A program made the position numbers and the translations under genes. Under the pieces are notes generated by a model, which saw only the letters and a list, made by a program, of their open reading frames with translations, was not told the DNA's origin and ran no database searches. Shown piece after piece: positions 21,261-32,310 of a DNA stretch of 64,000 bases. The stretch comes from Circinella umbellata (Eukaryota > Mucoromycota > Mucoromycetes > Mucorales > Lichtheimiaceae), in the NCBI GenBank assembly GCA_025093555.1, contig JAIWNF010000057.1:1-64000 (forward strand), read 5' to 3'. Each line of letters starts with the position of its first letter. The first letter of the stretch is position 1.

Positions 21261-22697
21261 TTATTTAACTGGTTTCAAATTCAACCAGTTCTTTGTCTTC
21301 TGTTGCTGTTGTTGTTGCCCATACCCAACATTCTCTTCCTTCCACTTACCGTGGTGGTGGTGGTGCTAAACAAAATAGGTTCAAAATATTTGCAGTGATA
21401 AATTGTGAGGGTGTTACTATAGAATTCATCTATCAAATATATATACCAAAAACGTACCTGTGGGTGGCGCGGCTATTGGCACTGGCATTATCACTAGTAC
21501 TGATGGAATGCCTAATATAAATGAAAAAATCAGAGCTATGAGAGAGACATTAATGAGAGATAATAAACATATTAAAAAAACCATACATTGATACTTCCCG
21601 TGTAAGAGCAGGAGGGAGAGCAGCAGGACGGGGACCAGAAGCACTATAAATTATATTTTGATATTAGAGACATCTTAATATTTTGTTCATATAGTACATA
21701 GCTATAATTATATATTACTTGGTGCGTGGAGCAGAGAGCTGGCGTACAATCTCCCTTGATTGCATGGAAGAACAGATCGACATGGCGCCTCCTGTTAATC
21801 CTGTAACCTCATCTCTTTTAAATATATATATATATATTGTTAGAGTTACATATCTTTTTTCAGCAATATATACAGATGTAAATGAGTTACCTTTGTTGAG
21901 AATCATTGGTCACCACCGTGCTATATTGTAAAAATCATGAAGTAAGTATTTGTAACAATTTATTCGCAAAATATCAGCTTATACATTACTAGACTCCCTT
22001 TTAAAATCACTAACCTTTGCATGGGATTAACCCCGTGGAAGTTATTCCACTTCTGTATGACGACGTGGCATGCAATCCAGTTTCTTTCACATTCGTCGAG
22101 AGGGACGAAAGGATGACTCTTGGCCACTGAGTCAAGAAACATCTTCATAGCCGTCTTATGAGATGATTCAGATATAAGTGTCCAAGAGTCAGACCTCTTG
22201 TTCTCCGGCACCTCCATCTTCATTCTTTCAAGGACTGTATCGAGATGTTTGTTGATGCCAGCCAACTTCTTTTGTTGCTCCTCAACACTCCTATTCACCA
22301 ATGCCAAGATGGCGGCTTCAACGTCAGACTTTGTTGAGTTCCTCACCTTGCCTTTGCCATTGCGAGGCTGACGAACGAATGCCAACGGCAATTCTTCTGC
22401 TTCGTCATCACTTAGGCCTCCGATTTGGACGCCACTTGCCACGTCTGGTTGCCCTTGACGTTCCACTAGTAGATTAACAGTCTCCTGCAATCTACTAATG
22501 GCTTGATTTATGGAAGCCATCTCACCTTGGATGCTATCCAGTCTTCCTATTATCATGGCTTCACTGGATGGCGACAAAGTTGAACCGAAAGGATGGTAAA
22601 TCAGTTGGTTCATCAACTGAGCAAAAGATGCTCCAGGATGCTGATGAGGAGCCTGCGATGTAGGCTGGGATTGATCATTGGCTCTAGGTACAGTCAT
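21261..22697 (-). CDS. Accessory protein of the CACTA-like element, coiled coil, spliced
   Basis: The main exon runs from the ATG at 22697 to about 22019. It reads a Gln/Pro-rich N-terminus (MTVPRANDQSQPTSQAPHQH), a helical segment suited to coiled coil (LDSIQGEMASINQAISRLQE), an acidic/basic linker, and a conserved-looking tail (HPFVPLDECERNWIACHV). A donor AAAG|gttagtg near 22018 leads to short exons near 21890-21920 and 21720-21800 (RRRHVDLFFHAIKGDCTPA), and possibly further Pro/Gln-rich exons down to 21261. The last exon chain is uncertain because two frames stay open. No known domain was recognised. The position suggests the second, TnpA-like protein that CACTA elements use to bind subterminal repeats. 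That role is inferred from context alone. The frame is open and may be functional. Confidence 0.55.
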
Positions 22698-22907
22698 GAT
22701 AAAAAAAAAAGTAAAGTTAGTAATAAAAATTTGAAAACAAAAAAGAGGTACTATACCTTCAGATGTTATGACGCGTAATTGGTATATCACCTTGGCGGAC
22801 CTCAAATACTTAAGAAAGAGTATCTTAATAATTACTACGTTTACTAACTTTATTTATAACTTTAATCAATTAGGACACTATACCTACTGCTATTTCTTCA
22901 ACCTATA
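22698..22907. promoter_or_regulatory. Divergent promoter region between accessory gene and tnp2-like gene
   Basis: About 210 bp separate the two opposing ATGs, so both promoters must overlap here. On the minus strand it also holds gtatag…ttactaac, donor- and branch-point-like signals that could belong to an intron in the 5' part of the accessory transcript. No canonical core element was picked out with confidence. Confidence 0.45.
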
Positions 22908-25900
22908 ATGCGTGTAAAGACAAAAGATTGTTTTTGGTGTGGTCATCCTGTTTTCACTGCAAATCTGAAACAACATGAATATAACGGATGTGAAAAGAAT
23001 CCATACGCCGATCCTAATAATCTAATTCCGCCAAAGAAACGACAAAAAAGAAGTACGCGAAACGTCAGTTTGTCAGGTCCATCTGCACCTACTAGCATTC
23101 CGACCACTTCGTTCGATACGAATTGTGACTCAGTGGATTTAAGTATAAATGAGCCCATTGTGAGCAACAATGTGTCAAATGTTGCAGACAGCATGTATGA
23201 CTACTATGATGACGATTTTTTGTGGGAGAACGATGCTAATAATATGGATGGCAATAACAACACTATTCTTAATGTTGATAATGGTAGTGTGACTGATTCA
23301 TATTCAGAATTGTTAAACAATGATCAGTTACAAGTATCCATGGGTGACAATGGTGACGAAAGTCTTTCTGCCCCGCCTAATGATATGATGGATATTGACC
23401 ACGAAAACAAGATGGAAGATAACGTCATTAACAACAACAATGAAGAAGGAATTTTTGAAGCATATTACGAAAACCAATCTTCAGTTATGATGATGAATAA
23501 TGATGGAGAGCCTGTTAAATGCAGTGTCCCTCCTATCAAAGAATTTGATGAACAGCTCAAGCGAAGCGTTGAGTTGTATCAAATAATACAAGAAAAAAAC
23601 ATCACTGATGATGCATATGCGCAGATCTTGAAGTTTGTCAACGATTGCCTAACTAGCAAAAAACTAGGTAAGACTATAACATGGGATCATTGCTATTATA
23701 TTTAATTTGTTACTCATGACCGAGCTATATAGCTGGAAAACTGATTCTGTCGAAACATATGGCGGAAACAAAAATCACTGAAATGTACCCTATTAAGCGG
23801 GCTTATTACGATTATTGTCCAAACGGCTGCCGCTTGTACACGGATTATATATCTGTTGCATGTTCGTGTGGTTTACAGCGGTATAAAACAAACAATTTAC
23901 CCAACTTGAAGGCTGTATCATCAATGCTATACATGCCATTGGCGCAGCAATTAGTAGCATTAATTGCAAGTGACTCTAAATGAGGACACTTAATGATGCT
24001 ATCGAATCGTGAAAGTGAGGAGCTAGGAGTACGGGAAGATTTTTTCGATGGCAATATATACAAAAACAAAAAAAGTTTATTTAAGGGAGATCTAGATATT
24101 GCTGTATCTTTATTCATTGATGGATTTACACCTTTTCGCAAAAGTAAAACCAGCATGACAATATTCCACATCATCATTTTGAACCTTCGTCTAAAAGAAA
24201 AGTAAGAGTAATATGCTGATCCAAAAAAAAGTTGCTGTATTAACATTGTTGACTGTAGATATAGAAATGAAAATATGATCCAAGTCTGCATATTGCCAGT
24301 CAAGCCGAAATCAATGGACAATTTTCTTGAACCATTGTTCATAGAACTGCGCAAACTTCAGAAAGCTGGACTAGAAGTCAAGTGCTCTAGTGGTGTATTT
24401 CGCTTGAATGTTCATTTAATGCTCACAAGCGGTGACATAGTAGCCGTTCAAGAACTTGTCTATCATTCGTACAGAGCTTTACATGGATGCCGGATATGTC
24501 CTATCCGAACCATAAACGCAGTAAGTCCTGAAGGTGCTGGGAATGGTAATTATTTTCGAGGCTCGCGCGACGTTCTTCAGCAATTCCGAGATATTAGACA
24601 ATTTATAGATGGTGCCCCAGTAAGTGTTTGACAAATGTTGTGAAATAGAGTAATTGTATTTATCTATAATATAGGCTTTTTCAATAAAGAAAAAAACAAA
24701 ATTTGCGGAACTGGAAAGCTTCCATGGTGCATCATCGTTCTTTGGTTTGGATGAAATGCACTTGATCAGCGCAAATGTATCTAAGCATATCTGGGAAATG
24801 ATTAGTGGCTCGTTTAAGAATTCTACTACCTCATTCGAACTAGGTACAGCAAAAAGACAAATTATTGGAAGCTCTGTAGAAGCCTCTGCCAATACGATCC
24901 CATCATCGATATTCGAGGGTGACTTTAGTAGTAAGTTGGATACATCATCTTTTGCTATACATGTGACTCTTATACTTACTCGATCTATAGATTATCATAC
25001 GAAACCTGGTAATATGAGATCAGTGGATTGGATTTGCTTTTTACTGTTTGTTGTCCCAATGATGGTTTGTGACATGCTTGAGGTACAGCTTGGGGCTGAG
25101 CAAGCAAAAGCTGTTGTCGATGCACTAGTTTCCTTGGTAACAGGATGTGCCATCGCATTAGCTTGGAAAATATCCGAAGACGATCTTGTGAAGATGGAAA
25201 GGTATGATATTTAGTTTCAGTAGATTTATTTATATAAATGTTTAATATCATATTAACTAATGAGTGATTGTAGCTCTTTTGTTCAATAGCACCAGTATAT
25301 GCACGATGCTGTTCCAGTAAACATGTATTCCTCGAACATGCATTATCTTCGTCATATACCAGAAATTGTAAAGTTACTTGGACCACTTCGTTGCATCAGT
25401 GCACGATCAATGGAGCGAGCCATAGGTAAATTAATGTTCTGCAAAATTTTAAGTGTATATATACAAAAGTATAATAAGTATTAAATATAATCTATGTAGG
25501 ATTCTTTAAAAAACGTATTAAATCACAGAAAAACCCGGGAATCAATGCTGGCAACATACTTCGTCGTCAGCAGACATGCAGATATTATAACTCGCTGTTA
25601 GAGGATAAAGAAAGACCTGAAAAAGATGTAGATATGAACAACAACGAGCAACAGCATATTCCATCAACTGTACCGATGAAGGGGATGAAGAAACACAGTT
25701 GTGGAATCATTTTGAAAGTAGTGTCGAGGATTACACTGATGTCAACTTGAGACATTATCTGGTGAAATTTTGGAGACGGAAATTCCCTAACAATAGAATC
25801 GATTATGATGATATCACTGACCATATTATAGTAGGGCGAAGACTTTATATGATGCAATTAAGACGAAGAGGAAGACGGATAAACTATGTCATTTTGTCAA

Positions 25901-26343
25901 GATGGATATAGAAGTAGACATAAAAAAAGCCAGGCGCAATGCTCCAGTGGATCTGCAAGTCCAGACATTTTTTGGAGAAGTTATCATGTACTTTGTGCAT
26001 GAATATAACAGTAAAGTAGAACACGTTTGCTAAAAGAGTAGATAATAAATTTAACCATTTATTTTCATTGGTAGGCAAAAAGCAAATATTGTGTTTTGTA
26101 GATATTCTTAATGGCGTAGGTCTCAATAGTGCTGGTTGTCCATGTGGCCCTTACACGATAGGTCATACTGGTGGTAAACGTTACGTTGTTGAAGTGGAAG
26201 CAGTCACCTGTCATGCTGGTATTTTAAGCATACCATTGACAGCTGGATCAATAACTGACAATGTAACAACTCATTGTAATTATTATATTTACTCAAAAAT
26301 GGTACCTAAAACCATTGTAGTCGGTGATGTGGGTTTAGTTTAA
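22908..26343 (+). pseudogene. Tnp2-type (Transposase_21-like) transposase of the CACTA-like element
   Basis: Exon 1 (22908 to about 23665) starts with a zinc-finger-like DCFWCGHPVFTANLKQHEYN and a long Asn/Asp/Ser-rich linker. Exon 2 (about 23728-24199) has CPNGCRLYTDY and CSCGLQRYK, a TGA at 23981-23983, then LFIDGFTPFRKSKTSMTIFH. Exon 3 (about 24261-24618) has IQVCILPVKPKSMDNFLEPL and a C/H-rich HGCRICPIR. Exon 4 (about 24675-25200) follows with FFGLDEMHLISANVSKHIW and GNMRSVDW. Later exons give HYLRHIPEIVKLLGPLRCIS, HYLVKFWRRKF, and a C-terminal YFVHEY and YVVEVEAV region ending at 26341-26343. One in-frame TGA and one frameshift near 25670 indicate decay. This motif series is that of large Tnp2/Transposase_21-like enzymes. 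Confidence 0.7.
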
Positions 26344-26789
26344 AGAAAACAAACCAGACAAAACCATCGAATTTACTATCTTTTTTTATTACTAATATTC
26401 ATTTATTGATTCATACAGCTTCTTTTTTATTATTATTTTCATATCTCTTCTTTTCACATTTATATTTCATCTCTTTAAACATCTTTCTCTTTTTCTTCCG
26501 CGTTTTTTATATTTTTCATTTCATTCATAGCTTAAAAGCATAAATTTGACAATACTTATTTTATTATACATCTTTCATTAGTTTAAACGCAAGTTCAATA
26601 ACTCGATTAACATTATAGCTTCAAACAGTATTCTATATATTTTTTTAGAGCTCAATATATGTTTATCCTTCTAATTCGCCATTACTTTTACTTTTGGTTG
26701 GTATATCCTTTTACTCACATATTATATTAATTTTCCTGATCCAAATGCCAATTGAACTATTTCTTAAATAAATATGTTACAAGTAAACC
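26344..26789. other. Pyrimidine-rich 3' flank of the tnp2-like gene
   Basis: T/C-rich sequence (tctttttcttccgcgtttt) of the same character as the flanks after 11906 and 14890. No gene is seen. Confidence 0.35.
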
Positions 26790-26987
26790 ATATATGATTT
26801 TACATGACTTTACAGAATTTTACAGTATTTACCCAATTCTCAAATAGGTACAGCCCACAAGATTTTTACATGATTTCACAGGATTTAACAGGATTTTACA
26901 GTGTTTACAACACCGATATCATTTTATTTTTGGTCCACAGGATTTTTACAGGATTTCATAGGATTTCACAGGATTTTTTTTATGGTG
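26790..26987 (-). repeat. Right terminal and subterminal repeats of CACTA-like element
   Basis: About ten degenerate gattt(t)acagga/cacaggatt units end in tatggtg at 26981-26987, the inverse of the left terminus. Confidence 0.75.
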
Positions 26988-27074
26988 AAAAATACATAAG
27001 CATCTGTTGTAGCTGAATATATATATCTACTTATAAATTTAATATAAAAACATCCACACCGGCTACAACGTATA

Positions 27075-27087
27075 CATATGTATACAT

Positions 27088-27121
<34 letters not shown>
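27075..27121. repeat. (TG)n microsatellite
   Basis: A tatacatatgtatacatgtg lead-in is followed by about 15 TG units. The following block (ggggaggagataaacactac) is the inverse of that at about 19765-19800. Confidence 0.9.
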
Positions 27122-27321
27122 TGGGGAGGAGATAAACACTACACTGGAGACTGGTTTCTATTGTAAAAACTGTTAAAAATATGTAAACTGTGAAAATAAT
27201 TTTTAATTTTTAAACTCAATTACTTTTTAAATAAAAATTGAATTTTTTATTTATTAAAAAGTATTCATTTATTTATTTTAAGAATAAATTTTTGTAGAAT
27301 AAATAAACGAAAAAAATCACT

Positions 27322-27840
27322 ATGGTTACCTTAAATAAGGAGATACTTATATGCAAATTCTCTATGGAGAAATCTATAAAAAACATTATGAAAGAAGTTA
27401 TGAATAAGTATTTTGAAAATGAAACACTTGTAGATAAAATTGAAAATAAAAAAAAAGTTATGAAAAGTATAATTGAAGAGGAATATGATGCGGTTAAAGA
27501 TAATTATTTTTGGTATTTAAACTCTAGTGAGAATATATATACTCATATTCATAAAAGGGGGAAAAGAGAAGGTTATATGTGTTGTAAAAAAATTAGAACA
27601 AGTCTTGGTAATGAAAAAAAAGACTTTCTTTGTTCAACACATTCTAAAAAACATATCCCTAAAAAAAGAGTGAAAAAAATAAATGATGATGTGACTATAC
27701 ATAAAAAAGCTGATCGTAGAAGTAATTATAAAATCGATGTTAAAAAAATTAAAAAAAGAAAATTAAAACAAAATAAAGTATATATTTGTAATAGTGGAAT
27801 TATTGATTTTAAGAAACTATTAATTAATATATTAAATTAA
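27322..27840 (+). CDS. Lys-rich protein with Cys/His zinc-binding-type motif, 172 aa, copy 1
   Basis: An open frame from ATG to TAA encodes a very basic protein. After a helical N-terminus it has THIHKRGKREGYMCCKKIRT followed by DFLCSTHSKKHIPKKR, then a Lys-rich linker and a hydrophobic C-terminus (DFKKLLINILN). The paralogue at 32818-33330 has the same layout with a complete Cys-x13-Cys…Cys-x2-His set; here the first Cys is Tyr. The motif resembles small zinc-binding modules common in proteins of large DNA viruses, and could also be a DNA-binding accessory protein of a transposon. The gene is convergent with the DDE-chromodomain gene 105 bp away. The function is unknown. Confidence 0.55.
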   Translation: MVTLNKEILICKFSMEKSIKNIMKEVMNKYFENETLVDKIENKKKVMKSIIEEEYDAVKDNYFWYLNSSENIYTHIHKRGKREGYMCCKKIRTSLGNEKKDFLCSTHSKKHIPKKRVKKINDDVTIHKKADRRSNYKIDVKKIKKRKLKQNKVYICNSGIIDFKKLLINILN

Positions 27841-27945
27841 TACTAAAGATAAAAAACCAAAAAAAATAATAGGCTGCTATATGTACAGAATTATTCATTA
27901 ACTGCTGACATGCCTAAGTATCGCATTTTTTTTATTAAGAATGAA

Positions 27946-29500
27946 TTACTTAAAAATAAGTATAATTTGATGTTGATTAGCATACTTATTTAACATTTCT
28001 TTTTGTTTAAAATTATTAATAGGAATCCAGCTATTATGTTCATCATCATAATCTTTCCATTTAATTAAAAATTGATATTCATTATCAACTATTTTATGAC
28101 CAAGAATTTTTTCAATTTCATATCTTGTTTTATCATTATTTCTTAGAATATTTATATCAGTAACTTTATTTTTACCATTTTTTCTTTTTCTTTTATTTCT
28201 ACTATATTCTTTTGGAACATCTAATTCGGAATCAGATTTATTCTTGTCTAGTTCCATATTGTCATCACTAATATTTTGAATATATATATTATCATCTAAT
28301 TCCATTGATAATAATTTTTGTCATAATTCTTCAAGTCTTTTTGTTTTTTCTTTTACTTTTATTTCATTTGATATAACTATATCTATCATCTTTTCTTCAA
28401 TAGGAAACTTAAAATTATTAGTTTCCCATAATTTATAATGTGGTTGTATATTTATATCAAAATCATCTACAAATTTCTGAATATTTTTCATTAAACAAAC
28501 TAGTTTAAATTGTAGATTATAATGTTTTATATCATACATTTTAGTAGCCTTATGGTTATTATTAAATTTCTTGAATTTACTACCTATAACTGGAAATTGA
28601 TTTTCTACAATAGATCTGAAACTTCCAAAGATATCATTATAATGTGTTTCATGATACGTTAAATCAACACCAATATCTTTTCGAATGGGATATATAGAAT
28701 TATCATCTGAATATGTTTTTCCTTTTTCTTCTGAAATTTTATAAAATTGATTTAAAAATAAAGGATAACCACCATCCATAGCTAAACAGTCTGTAATGTA
28801 TAATTTTTGATATAATTTCATGTTTAAAAACATATTACCATCAGAACTTTCACTACAAAATTCACTATTAGATACCCACAAAATCATTTCATTAATATCA
28901 AAAATAATTTGGGTTCTACGTCCGGGTTTTTTTTATTTATATGAAAATAGTTTTTCTGCTTTAATATTAGTATTAACATAGTTAATTTTAAAATCATGAC
29001 CATCTATAATTAATGCTACATGCTTAAATTGTTTAGGATTTCTTTTTAATGAACTATATATTCTTAGTTTAGGAGATGAAAACATTGTTGATAAAAACTC
29101 ATCAACTTTTTTATTTAATACTTTATAATTATCTATCCAAAATTTTTCATAGACACTATAAAAAGATGAATACTTCATATATCTATTCATAAAATGTCCT
29201 GTTTCATTACATACTAGATGATAAAGCAAAATTAATCCTTTTTCTAATTCACTATATGGTCCTAGATATTCATTTACTCCATAAAGCATTGTAAGAAAAA
29301 AGAATACAGCTACATATCCAATTCTATTTTTTAATTCTATTTTAATATCATTTATAAAATTAATAGGTTTAATTTCTGTTCTATGTTTATATTTATTATG
29401 AGTAATTGGCCAGTTGTAATTTAAAAACTGCCATTTATTAATAATAATTTTATTAACTTCATGATTAATATTATCATTAAATGTATCGTCTATTTTATTT
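27946..29500 (-). pseudogene. DDE transposase followed in frame by a chromodomain
   Basis: Three minus-strand segments share one frame, broken by TAA at 28933-28935 and TGA at 28321-28323. The core has D candidates in ALIIDGHDFKINY and ITDCLAMDGGYPLF, a RTQIIFDINEMILWVSNSEF block, and E in FGSFRSIVENQFPVIGSKF, a DDE_Tnp_4/Harbinger-like arrangement. After a helical linker, the last segment (about 28305-27946) is a chromodomain: YEIEKILGHKIVDNEYQFLI, then KWKDYDDEHNSWIP. Aromatic-cage candidates are Y, W and W in those blocks. Upstream of 29500 the N-terminus is frameshifted (EEFVNSKLLNKLLKLLGF). A chromodomain would steer integration to methylated histone tails, as known for chromoviral integrases. 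The two stops make this copy inactive. Confidence 0.7.
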
Positions 29501-29639
29501 TATATGATTATTCAATTTTTATTTAAAGTATCTAATATAATAAAATTTCTAAAAACCTAATAATTTTAACAGTTTATTTAATAATTTAGAGTTTACAAAT
29601 TCTTCTTTATTTTATGAATCCGACTGAGTATTATCTCTA

Positions 29640-30296
29640 TCAACCAATCGCCACTAATGAAAAAGAGGGAACTCTTTTCTTTCTACATTTTGGGTTTACA
29701 TTTTCCATCATTGAACTTAGTTTATCCTCTAAGGGTCTTGTATTTTTGTATTTAGGCTCTATTTGACATGCATATAATGATGGTATTCTTTTTAAATCAT
29801 CAACTTTTTGTAATAAGGCACCAATCTCAGTAATATTTTTTGGAATATTAATTTCTAAAATATCTGACATTATTGTGACTGCGTTATGTTCTAATACCAA
29901 ATAAAAAACTACAATATATCCTATACATTAGACAACAATTGCTTTTCTATTGGATTTTCTGAGCATAAGTGTGCGACCAAAGGTACCCAAGCGAACTAAA
30001 TCTATAAAATCTAATTCAGGATTTGACAGGGAATCTTTAGGTTTCACTTTAACATATCCCAATGTTATGTCAGTTTTCTTTTGTGGCATTGCCATCATGA
30101 CAGCATCAGGTTTCAACATTAAAGTATTTTCATCTTGTCTATTCAGCCAAATAAGAAGCTTATCTGTATTGGGACGATGACATATAGGAGAGAGAATAGG
30201 ATCAAGAAAATTTACAATAAGTTCCATTTCTCCAACATGAGAGGGACACTCTTGATTGGGTAGCTTCTGGATCAGATTAGAAAATATCTCAGTCGT
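29640..30296 (-). pseudogene. Repeated gene with PD-(D/E)xK-like motif, copy 2, start lost
   Basis: This is a near-identical inverted copy of 19131-19778. The position equal to the copy-1 ATG reads ACG (30294-30296), so the first usable Met is at 30227. The internal TAA (29928-29930) is shared with copy 1. Here KPDAVM is followed by TLGYVKVKPKD, so the expected acidic residue is Lys rather than Glu. The C-terminal end differs (PSFSLVAIG). Similarity begins about 25 bp before the start codon. Confidence 0.55.
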
Positions 30297-30407
30297 ATTC
30301 TACTTTGATATACATATCATAAAAATTACTTTTAAATTTTAAATTCTATATATAATTATATAAAATAGATTAGTCATTTAAAAGTTAAATATTAAAAAAC
30401 AGTACAG

Positions 30408-30653
30408 CTATTTATTTTTAAACTTTAGTATATATAATTTTTTAGATTCATATTTCATTTCAACATCTTCATCAATAATTTTATTACCAGAATCTAACTT
30501 TATTATTATATATGTAATATTATCTTTTTTTACTTTAAAATTAATATCTACAATTTTAAAGTTGTACTTATTTTGACTAAATAGCTTAGTTGGGACAAAG
30601 CTTCTTTTGATATCCTTTAAAAAACTTTGATTCAAAAATGGGTTTTCTTTCAT
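30408..30653 (-). CDS. Hypothetical AT-rich ORF, 81 aa
   Basis: An 81-codon frame starts MKENPFLNQSFLKDIKRSF and continues with alternating hydrophobic and charged residues that look like beta strands (NYKFKIVDINFKVKK; ITYIIIKLDSGNK). No family is recognised. It could be the remnant of a larger gene. Base composition matches the AT-rich neighbourhood and the Lys-rich ORFs at 27322 and 32818. Confidence 0.35.
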   Translation of the reverse strand: MKENPFLNQSFLKDIKRSFVPTKLFSQNKYNFKIVDINFKVKKDNITYIIIKLDSGNKIIDEDVEMKYESKKLYILKFKNK

Positions 30654-30954
30654 TATTATTATATATAATATATTTCTTCTTATTATTAAATATTATATTT
30701 AATTTTTTTATAATTTATATATAGTACTAGTCAATATTTAAATCATTTTTATATTAATTGTTGGAGTAAAATCTATAAAACATTCTTATTTATTACTCTA
30801 TATTTTTTGGACATCTTATTATTTTCTATCTTAATTACTTTTAATAGTTTATTCCAAATATCATAATTATAATACTTTTTTCTCTATGGACATTCTAGTA
30901 AATGATTGTATAAAATTTTTTTTGCTTTATATTGTGGCTTAATACTGAGTTTAG

Positions 30955-31195
30955 GGTGCTGTGTTTTTCAGGTGAAATTTGGATTTTTTATGTGCCTAGC
31001 CACATATTTTTTATGTGATTTGCCACAAAACATTTTAAACTTAATCTCCATTTGTATATTTGTATTATAAAAATGATTTTTTTATGTGATTTTTTTATGT
31101 GATTTTTTTATGTGATTTTTTTTATGAGTTTTTTTTAATATGTTTTTTTTATGTGATCTGTTATTTTGGGATTTTTTGCATAAAAAAGTACTTAG
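30955..31195 (+). repeat. Terminal-repeat-like block, GGGTGC… with TTTTTTATGTGA tandem units
   Basis: It starts gggtgctgtgtttttcaggt and contains gtgcctagccacatattttt, then tandem tttttttatgtgat units. The same sequence occurs inverted in two parts at about 38690-38823 and 42547-42690, separated by a nested MULE-OTU element. It is a long terminal inverted repeat or a left-over end of such an element. Confidence 0.75.
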
Positions 31196-32310
31196 GGCAA
31201 CCCCACCAGCGGTTGTAAAATACATTTTTTATAAAATAGAACCTGCAATTCATCTCCAGCAGCAGTTGTAAACAGGGAGGCAAAATGGATCTGCTGGAAA
31301 AAAAATTAAAATCGTTTATAAATTGCATACCCACACTTAGGGGATGCAAAAAAAAATTTCCTTTCTTTTACTTAAACCTTATTGTTTTATCAAAGTTTAT
31401 TTTACCATCATTGATATTATCATATCTTCTAAGAAAATCACTTCTCGAGGTCCTAGCTTTCTCCCTTATGAGGATAAGCAGCTTTGCTCTTCTTGGCTTG
31501 AAAAATCTGAGTGCTCAATTAGGGGTTGTGATAAAAAGTTCCTTACTCATTGGAAAGAAGTCACTGAGTACTACAACAGTGAAAGAGAAAGTGCTGTCAT
31601 AGGCGTGAATGAAAGAACTGGATGAGATGATGAGCCAGTGATTATTTGTACTCTTGCATCTCTGAAAACCTAGTGGAATACAATCCACCCAATTGTTTCT
31701 AAGTTTTGTGAGCACTATCAATGCCTGCTTAATGACAATCAAAGTAGACTGACTGCCAAGGATATTGTAAATATATATATATACCCAACGAATATGTACA
31801 TATAAATATTAAACTAAATGTTTTTTTGTTTTTTTTCAAAATATATTTTATTTATTCCAAAATGGATTTGATTTCACTCTGAAGATCTTGGCAGCTAAAG
31901 ACATTTTTGCTGAGATGGAAGGCCATGAATTCCATTATCTTGATTGTTGGAAAGAAGTTCTTTCTAAGAGTCTAAAATGGGAAGTCTATCTGGAGGTCGC
32001 CAAGGACCAGAAGAAGAAGGTGGAGGCGAAATTAAAGGAAGCTGAAAAACGAAAGGCATCTAATGATGAAGATAACGACAATGAATCATTATCAAAGCGC
32101 CCGATTGGCGTGAAGAAGGTGAAAGACGAAGAAATGCACAAAAGAATGTTGAACGAAGAGTGCGAGAAGGATCAAAAGGTGCTTGAAAAACAGATTTAAT
32201 TGAATTGCGAGCGCTTCAAATTAATGCGAAGTCGTAGTGACATAGAGGTCCTCGAAAAAGACCTCACTGGCTTGAATGATAACATATATGAGTATTACGA
32301 ATTTCTTTAA
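31196..32310 (+). pseudogene. PIF/Harbinger-type ORF1 (Myb/trihelix-like) remnant
   Basis: The block starts TTAgggcaaccccaccagcg, a PIF/Harbinger-like end after a TTA. From about 31426 a plus-strand frame reads LPYEDKQLCSSWLEKSECSI then HWKEVTEYYN, with stops at 31623-31625 and about 31671, then WNTIHPIVSKFCEHYQ. After an intron (gtaaat near 31770 to about 31887) it continues ILAAKDIFAEMEGHEFHYLD, CWKEVLSKSLKWEVYLEVAK and a Lys/Glu-rich coiled tail. That is the layout of the Myb-like partner protein of PIF/Harbinger elements (trihelix fold plus NAM-associated-like C-terminus). At least two stops are present. The matching DDE protein is only found as the fragment at 42709-43213. Confidence 0.6.

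Larger units (their letters stand above)
20449..26987 (+). mobile_element. CACTA/EnSpm-like DNA transposon with two divergent genes
   Basis: The left end starts CACCATAAAAAAAAATCCTG and the right end is its inverse (…CAGGATTTTTTTTATGGTG). Both ends carry several copies of a subterminal aatcctgtg/cacaggatt motif (about 20461-20540 and 26870-26985), a CACTA-element hallmark. The flank is aa on both sides with a mismatch at a third base, so a 3-bp target duplication is not clean. Inside are a spliced Tnp2-type transposase on the plus strand and an accessory gene on the minus strand, transcribed away from each other. Confidence 0.8.

Noticed and set aside
22698..22805. A 36-residue N-terminal extension of the accessory protein of the CACTA-like element
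   Set aside because: It begins with TTG, not ATG, and contains donor and branch-point-like signals, so it is more likely leader or intron.
31075..31165. Tandem tttttttatgtgat units that look like a short-spacer array
   Set aside because: The spacers are just T-run variation, there are no cas-like genes, and the context is eukaryotic; the block is part of a terminal repeat.
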